Origin: a gamma proteobacterium symbiont of Ctena orbiculata
GTDB lineage: Bacteria > Pseudomonadota > Gammaproteobacteria > Chromatiales > Chromatiaceae
Length of the DNA: 46,338 nt
NCBI GenBank assembly: GCA_003058495.1
Contig: QBVC01000039.1
Coordinates: 1-46,338, forward strand
Direction of reading: 5' to 3'
Shown here: positions 34,174-43,413 of the stretch, piece by piece
Numbering within the stretch: position 1 is the first letter of the stretch
How the letters are laid out: each line of letters starts with the position of its first letter
The notes under the pieces: model-generated
What the model was told of the DNA's origin: nothing
Database searches by the model: none
What the model saw: only the letters and a program-made list of their open reading frames with translations
Position numbers and translations under genes: made by a program

Positions 34174-36681
34174 ATGAATGACATCCAGACCATCACCCAT
34201 GTAGAGGAAGAGGAGCGTACGAGAACCGGCCTATCCAAGGATGCATTGAAGCGCGCCTTTTCCGACAATCTTTTTTACGTTCAGGCCAGGTTCAAGGATG
34301 TGGCCACAGCGCATGACCTTTACATGGCTGCTGCCTATACGGTCCGCGACCGCATGCTTCAGCGCTGGGTCAGGACTGCGAAAACATATAAAAAGTTCAA
34401 TGCGCGCACCGTCTGTTATCTTTCTGCTGAATATCTCTTAGGGCCGCATCTGGGAAACAACCTTATCAATCTCGGAATTATGGACAATGCCCGTGATGCA
34501 GCCGCTGAACTGGGATTGGATATGGAAACCATTCTCGATCAGGAGGAAGAGCCGGGCCTGGGCAACGGCGGTCTCGGTCGTCTTGCCGCCTGCTTTATGG
34601 ATTCGTTATCCACCCTGCAGATCCCTGCGATTGGTTACGGAATCCGTTATGAATTCGGCATTTTCGATCAGGAGATTCAGGATGGTTGGCAGCTTGAAAT
34701 ACCTGATCTATGGTTGCGCAACGGCAATCCCTGGGAGATTCCGCGAACCAAAACCCGTTACCCCGTTAAGTTCGGTGGCAGGGTTGAGCACTACACGGAT
34801 GAAGGCGGCGCTGAATGCATAAGATGGCATCCTGAGTTCGAAATCAATGGCGTCGCCTATGATACGCCGATATTGGGATTCGGTGTCGATAACGCAAATC
34901 TGCTTCGCCTCTGGCACGCAGAAGCTTCGCAGTCATTCGACTTTCATTCATTCAATCATGGCGACTACTACGGCGCCGTGAACGCAAAGGTCGCCGCTGA
35001 AAACATTACGAAAGTCCTCTATCCAAACGACGAGCCTGAAGTCGGCAAGGAACTCCGGCTCAAGCAACAGTATTTTTTCGTTTCCTGTTCGCTGCAGGAC
35101 ATGATCCGCCTCTATTTGAAAAATCACACAATCTCATCAGGCCTCGAGCATTTTAACGATAAATTCGCCGCACAGCTCAACGATACCCATCCGGCGATTG
35201 CAATCGCTGAATTGATGCGTCTGCTGATCGATGAGCATGGTTTGGAGTGGGATGCAGCCTGGCGTACGACCCAGAATACATTTGCCTACACCAACCACAC
35301 CCTGCTCCCGGAAGCATTGGAAACCTGGTCGATAGAGTTGTTCAGCCGACTGCTGCCCAGGCATCTCGAGATAATTTTTAAGATCAACCATCGATTTCTT
35401 GACGAAGTACGGGTTCGCTATCCCTGGGACAAGGATAAAATAGCGCGAATGTCTATTATCGGCGAGGATGACGGGCGCTGCGTTCGCATGGCCCATCTCG
35501 CAACAGTCGGGTGCTTTGCGGTTAACGGTGTGGCTGAAATGCACACAGAGCTCGTCAAGGGAACCATCTTGAATGATTTTTACGAATTGTGGCCCGAGAA
35601 GTTTCATAATGTAACAAATGGGGTGACACCAAGACGTTTTGTTCAGCTTAGCAATCCCGGTCTCGACATTATCTTGAGAGAACTCGCTGGGGATAGATGG
35701 GCAACCGATCTGAACAACCTCCGCATCCTCGAACCCCTCGCCAGCGACAGCGGCTTGCAGACGCGATGGCGTGAAATGAAACGCTTGGCAAAAGAGAGGC
35801 TGGCAAAGCGCATTCTGGAAAGAACCAATATAGTCGTTAACCCGGAGTCGCTGTTTGATGTACAGGTAAAGCGCATACATGAATATAAGCGTCAGCACTT
35901 GAACATGCTCCATATCCTCACGCTCTACAATATTATCAAGCAGAGTCAGAATATAGATTTTCAGCCCCGTACATTTATCTTTGGCGGAAAAGCGGCGCCC
36001 GGCTATTACATGGCCAAGTTGATCATCAAGTTGATCAATTCCGTAGGGGAAGTGATCAACCGGGATCCGCAGGTGAATGAACACCTGCGTGTCGTTTTCT
36101 ATCCCGACCTCAATGTCAAGAATGCCGAACCTATCTATCCAGCCGCCGATCTGTCGGAACAGATCTCCACCGCCGGAAAGGAGGCATCGGGTACTGGTAA
36201 CATGAAATTCTCGATGAATGGCGCCTTGACAATCGGAACCCTGGATGGTGCTAACGTTGAAATACGGGATGAGGTCGGCCACGAAAACTTCTTTTTGTTC
36301 GGTCTCAAGGAAAAAGAAGTTGTCGAGACAATGAAGAATGGCTATCGGCCCTGGGAAATATACCAAAACAATCTGCAGCTTCGCGACACGATATCGCTTA
36401 TCAATTCCGGTGTCTTCTCGCACGGTGATACCGAGCTTTTCAAACCGCTGACCGACAATTTGATAAATCATGACCCATTCCTCGTGTTAGCCGATTACCA
36501 GTCCTATATAGACTGCCAAAGCGACGTTTCCGACGCTTACACCGATTCACCATACTGGCAGCGAATGTCCATCCTCAATGTGTCCCGCATGGGCAAGTTC
36601 TCTTCCGACAGGTCGATCAGGAATTACTGCGACCAGATCTGGAAGGTAAATCCCGTAACCGTCGATGCCACAATGGATTGA
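34174..36681 (+). CDS. glgP: Glycogen/starch/alpha-glucan phosphorylase
   Basis: An 835-residue PLP-dependent GT35 enzyme that releases glucose 1-phosphate from glycogen. Seen: YLSAEYLLGPHLGNNLINLG (about residues 89-108), EPGLGNGGLGRLAACFMDSL, HNVTNGVTPRRF, VKRIHEYKRQHLNML (about 565-580), and the PLP-lysine region EASGTGNMKFSMNGALTIGT (Lys about 676) with DGANVEI. Length and motifs match the family. It starts 19 bases after xfp and probably shares its transcript. Glucose 1-phosphate can feed hexose phosphates to the phosphoketolase. Confidence 0.96.
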   Translation: MNDIQTITHVEEEERTRTGLSKDALKRAFSDNLFYVQARFKDVATAHDLYMAAAYTVRDRMLQRWVRTAKTYKKFNARTVCYLSAEYLLGPHLGNNLINLGIMDNARDAAAELGLDMETILDQEEEPGLGNGGLGRLAACFMDSLSTLQIPAIGYGIRYEFGIFDQEIQDGWQLEIPDLWLRNGNPWEIPRTKTRYPVKFGGRVEHYTDEGGAECIRWHPEFEINGVAYDTPILGFGVDNANLLRLWHAEASQSFDFHSFNHGDYYGAVNAKVAAENITKVLYPNDEPEVGKELRLKQQYFFVSCSLQDMIRLYLKNHTISSGLEHFNDKFAAQLNDTHPAIAIAELMRLLIDEHGLEWDAAWRTTQNTFAYTNHTLLPEALETWSIELFSRLLPRHLEIIFKINHRFLDEVRVRYPWDKDKIARMSIIGEDDGRCVRMAHLATVGCFAVNGVAEMHTELVKGTILNDFYELWPEKFHNVTNGVTPRRFVQLSNPGLDIILRELAGDRWATDLNNLRILEPLASDSGLQTRWREMKRLAKERLAKRILERTNIVVNPESLFDVQVKRIHEYKRQHLNMLHILTLYNIIKQSQNIDFQPRTFIFGGKAAPGYYMAKLIIKLINSVGEVINRDPQVNEHLRVVFYPDLNVKNAEPIYPAADLSEQISTAGKEASGTGNMKFSMNGALTIGTLDGANVEIRDEVGHENFFLFGLKEKEVVETMKNGYRPWEIYQNNLQLRDTISLINSGVFSHGDTELFKPLTDNLINHDPFLVLADYQSYIDCQSDVSDAYTDSPYWQRMSILNVSRMGKFSSDRSIRNYCDQIWKVNPVTVDATMD

Positions 36682-36722
36682 TGCCAGACCCTATAACAAT
36701 CCGTTGTGAGAAATGAATTACA

Positions 36723-37934
36723 TTGAAAAGTAAAGAATATGCCCTGATCATCAATTGCGGCAGCTCTTCGATCAAGCTTCGACTCATCGATATAAGCAGG
36801 GAAATTTCTGTTGTGACCGGACTTATTGAAAGAATCGGGTCTTCAGAGTGCAGGCAATATGTCAAATGGCCAGGAGGCTTCGCGGAGGAGAGCCATCAAT
36901 TCGACAATCATCAGGATAGCCTGACCTGGTCATTGAACTATCTACAAGCGGCGGATATCCTTCATGATCCGAATGATTTGTTCTGTGTCTGTCATCGCAT
37001 CGTTCATGGTGGCGAGAGATTCAGCGCCCCCGTGATCGTCACCGATGACGTACTGAACGAGTTAAGAGCCCTTAATCGGCTTGCGCCCTTGCACAATCCG
37101 CAAAACCTGACCGGGATAAAAATCGCCAGAAACATATTTCCTGACGCCGCACATGTTGCGGTATTCGATACCGCATTTTATCGAGACCTGCCGCCTGCCG
37201 CCTATCGCTACGCCATTCCGGAATGGATCTATAGGGATCTTGGTGTGAGACGCTACGGCTTTCACGGCATCTCGCATCAATATATGATGCTTCAAGCATC
37301 GGAGCTGACCGGAAAGTCACTGAGCGAAGGCAGATTCATCACCCTGCACCTGGGTAATGGTTGCAGTATCTCTGCGATAAAAAATGGCCAGTGTGTGGAT
37401 ACCAGTATGGGAATGACGCCACTGGAAGGATTGATCATGGGTACCAGGTGCGGCGATCTCGATCCTACCATCCCGCTCATTCTCATGCATGAAACCGGCA
37501 TCTCACTCGCTGAGGCTGAAAACCTGCTCAATACCGAATCCGGCCTGAAAGGCATCTGCGGTGAGAATGACATGCGCGCCATTCATCGCTTGGCGGAAAC
37601 TGGCAGCAGCAACGCCAAGCTGGCGCTCGAGATGTTCGTCAACAGAATAAAGAAGTATATAGGCAGCTATCTCGCCATATTAAACGGCGCCGATGCAATC
37701 ATATTCAGTGGCGGTATCGGCGAGCATGATGAGATCGCTCGCGAATTAATATGCGGTTCTCTGGACTATTTGGGTATAGAGCTGGATCCTGCCGGCAATT
37801 CCAACGACACTCATGCACCTCGTGTGATCAGCACAGAAGGTTCCAGGGTCTCACTGCTCGTCGTTCCCACGGATGAGGAGATGCAGATCGCAAAACAAGC
37901 CCTGGGAATGCTGGAAGGAAGTGGCACTGCCTAG
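36723..37934 (+). CDS. ackA: Acetate kinase
   Basis: A 403-residue ASKHA-fold kinase that converts acetyl phosphate and ADP to acetate and ATP. Seen: INCGSSSIKLRL (residues 10-21), the catalytic and adenine regions HRIVHGG, FDTAFYRDLPPAAY, RRYGFHGISHQY and HLGNGCSISAI...DTSMGMTPLEG (about 208-240), and the C-terminal ISGGIGEHD-like FSGGIGEHDEIAR. It begins with TTG at 36723; the ATG at 36714 is in another frame, and the family needs only a few residues before INCGS. It lies 41 bases after glgP. With phosphoketolase it forms an ATP-yielding acetate branch. Confidence 0.95.
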   Translation: MKSKEYALIINCGSSSIKLRLIDISREISVVTGLIERIGSSECRQYVKWPGGFAEESHQFDNHQDSLTWSLNYLQAADILHDPNDLFCVCHRIVHGGERFSAPVIVTDDVLNELRALNRLAPLHNPQNLTGIKIARNIFPDAAHVAVFDTAFYRDLPPAAYRYAIPEWIYRDLGVRRYGFHGISHQYMMLQASELTGKSLSEGRFITLHLGNGCSISAIKNGQCVDTSMGMTPLEGLIMGTRCGDLDPTIPLILMHETGISLAEAENLLNTESGLKGICGENDMRAIHRLAETGSSNAKLALEMFVNRIKKYIGSYLAILNGADAIIFSGGIGEHDEIARELICGSLDYLGIELDPAGNSNDTHAPRVISTEGSRVSLLVVPTDEEMQIAKQALGMLEGSGTA

Positions 37935-38065
37935 GGGAGAGGCTGTAGATCAGCACTTGGCCTGACTGCACTCCGCTGCCGGCAAAGCCAGGTGATGACT
38001 TTCACCTTAGGGGATCTTGATTGTAAACGGACGGTAAAAAAACCGGCGTATAGTCATATTCCGAC

Positions 38066-38902
38066 ATGTCCGGAATACATAACCAGCCAGCCACGACTAA
38101 CCCATCCCTTGCGATGCGGTTTCTGGGTGTGGGCAACGCCCAGGCCGTGGAACTTGGCTCCTCATCTGCCGTGTTGGAACAGCGCGGCAATCCCCTGCTG
38201 CTGATCGATTGCGGACCCGACACCCTGAACCGGTTTCGTCAACGCTATGGAGAGATCGAGCCCCCTGCGCTGTTCATCACCCATACCCATTTCGATCATA
38301 TCGGTGGCCTGGAGAGCTGGTTCTACCGTCTGATGACGGGCAATCGCTCCCCGCAGCCAAGGCTCTACATTCCGGTGAAACTGCTGCCCATCCTGCAGCG
38401 CCGGATTGCCGACTATCCCAACCTGCTGGCCGAGGGGGGCGCCAACTTCTGGGATGCCTTTCAGCTTATTCCCGTCTCCGAGCGCTTCTGGCTCAACCAT
38501 CTGCTGTTCGATCTCTTCCCGGTGCGCCATCATGAGCACGACACCGCCTTCGGCCTCGCCTTGAAGGGATATTTCCTCTATACCGGCGACACCCGGCCGA
38601 TCCCGGAACTGCTGATCCGCTACGCCAGCCGGGGCGAAGCGATCTTCCACGACTGCAGCGTCGATATCGGACCGTCCCACACCGGTCTTGCCGATATACG
38701 CAGGGCCTACCGCCCCGAACAGTGGCGCCGGATGATCTTCTATCATTATGCTTCAGAGGCCGACCGCCTGATCATCGAGGGCGAGGGACTGCATGCCGCG
38801 CTGCCGGGGTCGCTCTATCCGCTCAGCGCCACTGCAGCGTTCAGCCCATTGGAGATTGAATATCCTGCCGTTGAACAGCGGCATCGAATCGAGGTCAATT
38901 GA
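38066..38902 (+). CDS. Metallo-beta-lactamase-fold hydrolase
   Basis: A protein of up to 278 residues with the MBL metal motif HTHFDHIGG (about residues 73-81), a GNAQAVELGSSSAVLE start region, LLIDCGPDTLNRF, and downstream His in PVRHHEHDTAFGL and HDCS. The design resembles RNase Z-like or PhnP-like phosphodiesterases, but no definite substrate follows. ATG 38066 has no clear ribosome site; ATG 38114 (MRFLGVG) is a plausible later start matching the fold. It is followed 28 bases later by an alpha/beta hydrolase on the same strand. Confidence 0.8.
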   Translation: MSGIHNQPATTNPSLAMRFLGVGNAQAVELGSSSAVLEQRGNPLLLIDCGPDTLNRFRQRYGEIEPPALFITHTHFDHIGGLESWFYRLMTGNRSPQPRLYIPVKLLPILQRRIADYPNLLAEGGANFWDAFQLIPVSERFWLNHLLFDLFPVRHHEHDTAFGLALKGYFLYTGDTRPIPELLIRYASRGEAIFHDCSVDIGPSHTGLADIRRAYRPEQWRRMIFYHYASEADRLIIEGEGLHAALPGSLYPLSATAAFSPLEIEYPAVEQRHRIEVN

Positions 38903-38930
38903 TCCAACAGCCGATGCTGATTGGAAGCCG

Positions 38931-39830
38931 ATGAATCGAGAGGTGAACTTTATAACGCTCGCGGACGGCAGGCGCCTCGCCTATGCCGAATACGGGGATC
39001 CGCGGGGTATGCCGGCAATCTACTGCCACGGCTTTCCCGGCACCCGCCTGGAAGCGCGACTCTTCGACGCGCCGGCGCGGCGGTTCAAGGTGCGGGTGAT
39101 CGCCCCGGATCGCAACGGTCTTGGTCTGTCGGATCCCAAGCCCGGGCGCCAGCTCCTCGACTGGGCGGCGGATGTGGAGGCCCTGGCCGACAGCCTCGGG
39201 ATCGAGCGTTTCTTCCTGATCGGGGTATCCGGGGGCGGCCCCTATGCCACTGCCTGCGCCTACCGCCTGGCGGAGCGGTTGAACGGGGTCACCCTGGTCT
39301 GCCCCCTGGGTCCGCTGGACCAGCCCGCCCTGCTCGATGCCATGCGCTGGCCCGCAAGGATAAACTTTCAATCGATACGCAACACGCCGCTGCTCTCCCA
39401 GCTCAGTTTCCGCTTTGTGGTGATACCCATGGTCCAGCTGTCGCCTCAATGGATCTACCAGATCATGCTCGGCATTGCACCTGCCCCCGATGCGGCCGTC
39501 CTCGGACGCACCCCGGTGCGCAGCGCAATTACTGCCTCCATTCACGAGACGGTTCGCCAGGGGGCCGCTGGCGTGCTGCAGGAGATGGATCTCTACACCC
39601 GGCCCTGGGGATTCGACCTGGCGGAGGTCGGCGTTCCTATCCAGCTCTGGCATGGGACCGCCGATGAAACAGTCCCCCTGCTGCATGGCCGCACCCTTGC
39701 GGCGGGACTGGCCGACAGCGATCTCCGTATCGTCGAGGGTGAAGGCCACTTCTCCCTGCCGATTGACCATATGGATCAGATTCAGCAGCAGCTGATCGCC
39801 GACCGGCTCGATCAACGGACATCGGCATGA
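38931..39830 (+). CDS. Alpha/beta-hydrolase family protein
   Basis: A 299-residue cytoplasmic hydrolase. Seen: oxyanion segment CHGFPGTRLEARLF (about residues 31-44), nucleophile elbow GVSGGGPYA (Ser about 100), the acid residue region WHGTADETVP (about 240-249) and the catalytic His in GEGHFSLP (about 271). The ester or other substrate is unknown. Start ATG 38931 (MNREVNFITLADGRRLAY) is chosen because the longer frame overlaps the MBL gene and is not family-like. Its 3' end overlaps the convergent ceramidase-like gene by 19 bases. Confidence 0.85.
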   Translation: MNREVNFITLADGRRLAYAEYGDPRGMPAIYCHGFPGTRLEARLFDAPARRFKVRVIAPDRNGLGLSDPKPGRQLLDWAADVEALADSLGIERFFLIGVSGGGPYATACAYRLAERLNGVTLVCPLGPLDQPALLDAMRWPARINFQSIRNTPLLSQLSFRFVVIPMVQLSPQWIYQIMLGIAPAPDAAVLGRTPVRSAITASIHETVRQGAAGVLQEMDLYTRPWGFDLAEVGVPIQLWHGTADETVPLLHGRTLAAGLADSDLRIVEGEGHFSLPIDHMDQIQQQLIADRLDQRTSA

Positions 39831-40498
39831 AGCGGGTCGGCTGTTCGCCGTTTGGGCGGGAGCACGCCCATTACCAGATAGAGGGTGAGTCCATTCAGCA
39901 GGTGCCAGATAAAGTGGGTTCCATAGGGCCAAACCGCGCACAGCGACTGATCCAAGGTCCTGAATGTGAGCGAGAGGGTGAACAGGAGCATGGCATAGAG
40001 CAGCCGTCTGCTGCAGCCAAGCCGGGTGAATCTGCAATAGAGTGTGATGGCCAGCAGACTGGCCCATGCAGGCAGATAGAAGATGGAACCGTTGAACAGA
40101 TCCCCGGGCAGCATCCACTGCAGAAGCGTGTTGACCGTCTGGAAAAGGATAAACCAGAACAGCGCCCAGACCGGCCTGGTCTTGATTACGCGCAGCAGAA
40201 AGCTGAGGAGAAAGAGAGAGAGAAAGAGCAGAATGGGTATCACATCCGCCAGTTCAGCCCAGGCAGTGGCAAAGGTATGCCAGAGAAAGCTGCCGATGCC
40301 GATGGCCGCCAACAATCCGGTCAGCGCCCACAGATCCCACAATCGCCTGATCGGTTCAGCGCTCTGCCGCAAGGCCCTGATTTGCGCCGCCGCGGCGAAG
40401 AGAAAGACCAGATTGGTCGCCGCGTTGAGGGGCTCGGCCCAGAAGCTGTCGTCAATCCGTTCGCAGTAGTCGGTAATGGCTACGAGGGCATGCTCCAT
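39812..40498 (-). CDS. Ceramidase-like seven-helix membrane protein (CREST superfamily)
   Basis: A 228-residue protein with about seven hydrophobic helices. The ceramidase-family residues are visible: DYCERI near the N-terminus, AEPLNAATNLVF, the Ser and His in IGSFLWHTFATAWAELADVIPI (about residues 66-88), and GTHFIWHLLNG near the C-terminus, which gives the paired His of the metal site. Members hydrolyse ceramide or related lipids, or serve unknown roles in bacteria. It is divergent from the FRG-domain gene 148 bases away. Confidence 0.82.
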   Translation of the reverse strand: MEHALVAITDYCERIDDSFWAEPLNAATNLVFLFAAAAQIRALRQSAEPIRRLWDLWALTGLLAAIGIGSFLWHTFATAWAELADVIPILLFLSLFLLSFLLRVIKTRPVWALFWFILFQTVNTLLQWMLPGDLFNGSIFYLPAWASLLAITLYCRFTRLGCSRRLLYAMLLFTLSLTFRTLDQSLCAVWPYGTHFIWHLLNGLTLYLVMGVLPPKRRTADPLHADVR

Positions 40499-40646
40499 GC
40501 CGATTTGCTACCTCTCTCTATACGCAGCGGGCCCTGCTCCCGGGCCGCTGAATTACAGCAGACAGCTGCTGATGCTGAAAGCCCGAGTGTTACCCATGGA
40601 TGTTACAAATCGATGATGCCTGGATGACTGAAGGAGTGCCCTATCG

Positions 40647-41444
40647 ATGACAGCGATCCGAATCGAAACCGCCGGGAGTTGGGGTGAACTGCAGGAGCTG
40701 TTGTTCAGCGCCTCCTGGAATCAGGCGCTGGAGCGGTTTCGCTCGCCCGGCGCCTTTCGCGGTCTCTCCGATGCCGACTACAGCCTGGACACCACGCTGA
40801 TCCGGCTGGGCGGCCCCTATCAGCAGCTCGAACGTCACCTGCTGCGAAACTTCATGAAGTATGCCCACCGGGATGTGGTCGAGAGAGACTCCTTCTGGCA
40901 CTGGCTCTCGGTGGCCCAGCACCACGGTCTGCCCACCCGCCTGCTCGACTGGACCCACTCGCCCTTGGTGGCGATGCACTTCGCCACGGCCAATACCTCG
41001 AAGTCCGACCGTGACGGGGTCATCTGGTGCATCAACTACGAGCGCTGCCACACCCTGCTGCCCACGGCCATGCGCCAGAGCCTGGAGAACGAGGGCGCCA
41101 ACACCTTCACCACCGAACTGCTTGCCAAGGCCGTACCCTCGCTGGAGCAGCTGGACCAGCTCTCTGATGAGCCCTTCCTGCTCTTTTTCGAACCCCCCTC
41201 GATGGATGACCGCATCGTCAACCAGTTCGCCCTCTTCTCGGTGGTGTCGAACGCATCCCTTGGCCTCGACAGCTGGATCGGGAGGCACCCGGAACTCTGC
41301 CGCAAGATCATCATCCCGGCGGCGCTCAAATGGGAGATCAGGGACAAACTGGATCAGTGCAATATAACCGAGCGGGTTCTCTTCCCCGGCCTCGATGGGC
41401 TCACCCGGTGGCTCTATCGTCACTATAGTCCGAAACAGCGGTGA
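40647..41444 (+). CDS. FRG-domain protein
   Basis: A 265-residue protein consisting largely of an FRG domain: FRGLSDADYSLDTTLIRLGG (about residues 32-51), HWLSVAQHHGLPTRLLDWTH (about 86-105) with SPLVAMHFA, and a C-terminal FSVVSNASLGLDSWI. The FRG domain (named for its FRG motif) occurs in stand-alone proteins and in some phage-defence contexts, but its activity is uncharacterised. AAGGAG is ten bases before ATG 40647. It is convergent with the nif-linked unknown gene at 41467 (22 bases). No other defence gene is in the window. Confidence 0.85.
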   Translation: MTAIRIETAGSWGELQELLFSASWNQALERFRSPGAFRGLSDADYSLDTTLIRLGGPYQQLERHLLRNFMKYAHRDVVERDSFWHWLSVAQHHGLPTRLLDWTHSPLVAMHFATANTSKSDRDGVIWCINYERCHTLLPTAMRQSLENEGANTFTTELLAKAVPSLEQLDQLSDEPFLLFFEPPSMDDRIVNQFALFSVVSNASLGLDSWIGRHPELCRKIIIPAALKWEIRDKLDQCNITERVLFPGLDGLTRWLYRHYSPKQR

Positions 41445-41466
41445 TCCGGGACGATGCGGCTGATCA

Positions 41467-42414
41467 TCAAACGCTATAGGGCCGTTCCTCCCAGCGCCTC
41501 AAGACCTTGAGATCCCTCGCCGGCAGGTAGTCGTAGGCGCCCATCTGATCCCTGAGCACCGCTTCGGCGACCGCGTAGTTGCTCGATTTGCTGCTCAGCA
41601 TGTGGAAGAACCAGGCGAAGGGATAGCCCACCAACCGATCGTAACCATGAATGGCATTGGCCAGTGAGGCACCCGTCAGCCTTTCCCCATCGGGCAGATC
41701 CGGAAGTCCGCCATGGAGCGCCGTCATCGGCCGGGCATGGATGCGCAACTCGCCATAGGCGTCCTGATAGTCCCGCAGCAGCAACACCCACTGGCGGCAG
41801 AAGTCGTCCCCTTCGCTTGCGCTGCTCTCACCCCAATCGTTGAAGAAGCGACGCAGGTCGCCCAGGTTGCGCTCACTCTCCGCCTGGTCTTCCAGCAGCT
41901 TGTCTATCTCCATGATGCGACGGAAGCGGTAGAACGGCGGTGTCACGGGCTCCGGCTCGAGGCGGGGATAATCGAGGGGATCGAGGAACTCCTCCAGGTT
42001 GTCCGGGTACCAGTCGCGGTCGATCAATGGACGCTCGATCACCTCCTGCAACTCTTCGATCTCGATCTGCACGAATTGATCCGGCCGTTCGCCGGTGGGC
42101 GCGGTAAAATAGTGGCTCTTGCCCGCGAGCTGGGTGACGAAATAGCCGCTGTCGCGATAGTTGAAGAAGAGCTCGTCGAGATCGCCCCCAGCCGTTTCAT
42201 CGACCCACTTGGTCAGGTTCGGTGACACCGGGGCGTAGTTGCCGTCGACAACCCCCCCCAGTCGATGCCAACCGCCCCTGGTCATGGCCCATTTGAGGTC
42301 GAGGCCTTGCAGGGTCGACTGCAATGCCTCTTCGAGTCTCTCCCTGCCGTCGATGGCACTGAGCCGGTTGCAGAGCTCGACCAGGTGTTCCTGCTTTTTC
42401 AGCATGGCAATCAC
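41467..42414 (-). CDS. Unknown protein at the end of the nifK-nafY transcript
   Basis: A 315-residue protein, no signal peptide or membrane helix. I do not recognise it. It contains WAMTRGGWHRLGGVVDGNY (about residues 43-61), an ELQEVIERPLIDRDWYPDNL stretch, a helix-rich acidic centre and a C-terminal GYPFAWFFHMLSSKSSNY region. GTG 42414 overlaps the stop of the TrpD2-like gene by four bases (GTGA), so the two are translationally coupled; ATG 42405 is an alternative. It lies at the 3' end of the row that runs leftward from nifK. Inference: accessory to nitrogenase or to the TrpD2-like protein. Confidence 0.75.
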   Translation of the reverse strand: MIAMLKKQEHLVELCNRLSAIDGRERLEEALQSTLQGLDLKWAMTRGGWHRLGGVVDGNYAPVSPNLTKWVDETAGGDLDELFFNYRDSGYFVTQLAGKSHYFTAPTGERPDQFVQIEIEELQEVIERPLIDRDWYPDNLEEFLDPLDYPRLEPEPVTPPFYRFRRIMEIDKLLEDQAESERNLGDLRRFFNDWGESSASEGDDFCRQWVLLLRDYQDAYGELRIHARPMTALHGGLPDLPDGERLTGASLANAIHGYDRLVGYPFAWFFHMLSSKSSNYAVAEAVLRDQMGAYDYLPARDLKVLRRWEERPYSV

Positions 42415-43406
42415 AGGATCGCCTCCCGTGCGCTGTCGGATCGATGGCGATCGCGCCACCATCGGGATGCCAGGCGATGTGCCGCATCCTCGGCGCGCTC
42501 CAACTCCAGGGCCCTGATGACCATGGCGAGGGTACCGACAACCGCCGCCTCGCCGTAGGCATCCTCGCAGTCACCCTCCCAGACCTCGCAATAGTGGTGC
42601 AGGTTCAGCCGCTGTTCCCTCAATGCAGTGCCGGCTTGCATCAAGGGTTGCCAGGATTCGTCCCACAGCTCCCCTTGATCGCAACCGCTCAGCTGCAGGG
42701 GACGGTCCGGTATGCGCTCGAATTCTCCGCCCTCCCCTTTGCATACCACAATCCTGCGCCCCTCGATCCGAGCGGCAGCTGTGTGTATGGCGGCGTAGTT
42801 GGGATGAAACACACCGATCAACGACAGCGGTGCATTGAAGGGATTGAGCATGCGGGCAACCGTCTGCAGCGGCGGACGCAGGCCCAACAGTTCCCGTGTC
42901 GCGATCAGCTGCGCGGTCAAGGGGGAGAGCTTGCTGATCGGCAGGTAGCAGAAACCAGTTTCGTTCAGGCCCTCCATGGCCTCCTGCAGCGAGTTGGCCG
43001 CCTCCATGCCCAGCGCGTCCAGGGCCTCGGGCACGTAGACCCTGTCGTCGCTCCTGTTCATGCCGTGCATACAGACCGGGTATCCCTGCCTTACCAGGAT
43101 CAAGGCCGCGAGGAGAAACCAGGGCAGCTGCCTTTTTTTGCCGGCATAGGCGGCCCAATCGATGGCGGGCGCCATCTCCTTACCTTGGGTGGGCAGGCTC
43201 TCCCGCAAGGCGCGGGTGAAACCCGCGACCTCCTCCGCGCTCTCCTCCTTGACCCGCATCAGCATCAGAAAGGCGCCGATCTGTTCAGGCTCGACGTCGT
43301 AGCAGGCGATCATCTGCATCGCCTCGTAGGCCTCTTCCAGGGTCAATGCGCGCATGCCATTGCGACCCTTGCCCAGTATCTGAATGAATCTTGCGAATGG
43401 ATGCAT
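42411..43406 (-). CDS. TrpD2/YbiB-like glycosyltransferase-fold protein in the nif row
   Basis: A 331-residue protein similar to anthranilate phosphoribosyltransferase. The N-terminal helices (ALTLEEAYEAMQMIACYDVEPEQIGAFLMLMRVK, residues about 17-50) and the central HGMNRSDDRVYVPEALDALG, FCYLPISKLSPLTAQLIATR and the VFHPNYAAI region resemble TrpD2/YbiB proteins. YbiB binds nucleic acid and lacks anthranilate transferase activity. The usual glycine-rich GTGGD motif of TrpD is not present in its normal form, so I call TrpD2. I start at ATG 43406 (MHPFARFIQ), seven bases after the LRV gene. Its role in nitrogen fixation is unknown. Confidence 0.78.
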   Translation of the reverse strand: MHPFARFIQILGKGRNGMRALTLEEAYEAMQMIACYDVEPEQIGAFLMLMRVKEESAEEVAGFTRALRESLPTQGKEMAPAIDWAAYAGKKRQLPWFLLAALILVRQGYPVCMHGMNRSDDRVYVPEALDALGMEAANSLQEAMEGLNETGFCYLPISKLSPLTAQLIATRELLGLRPPLQTVARMLNPFNAPLSLIGVFHPNYAAIHTAAARIEGRRIVVCKGEGGEFERIPDRPLQLSGCDQGELWDESWQPLMQAGTALREQRLNLHHYCEVWEGDCEDAYGEAAVVGTLAMVIRALELERAEDAAHRLASRWWRDRHRSDSAREAIL

Positions 43407-43413
43407 TGTATAA

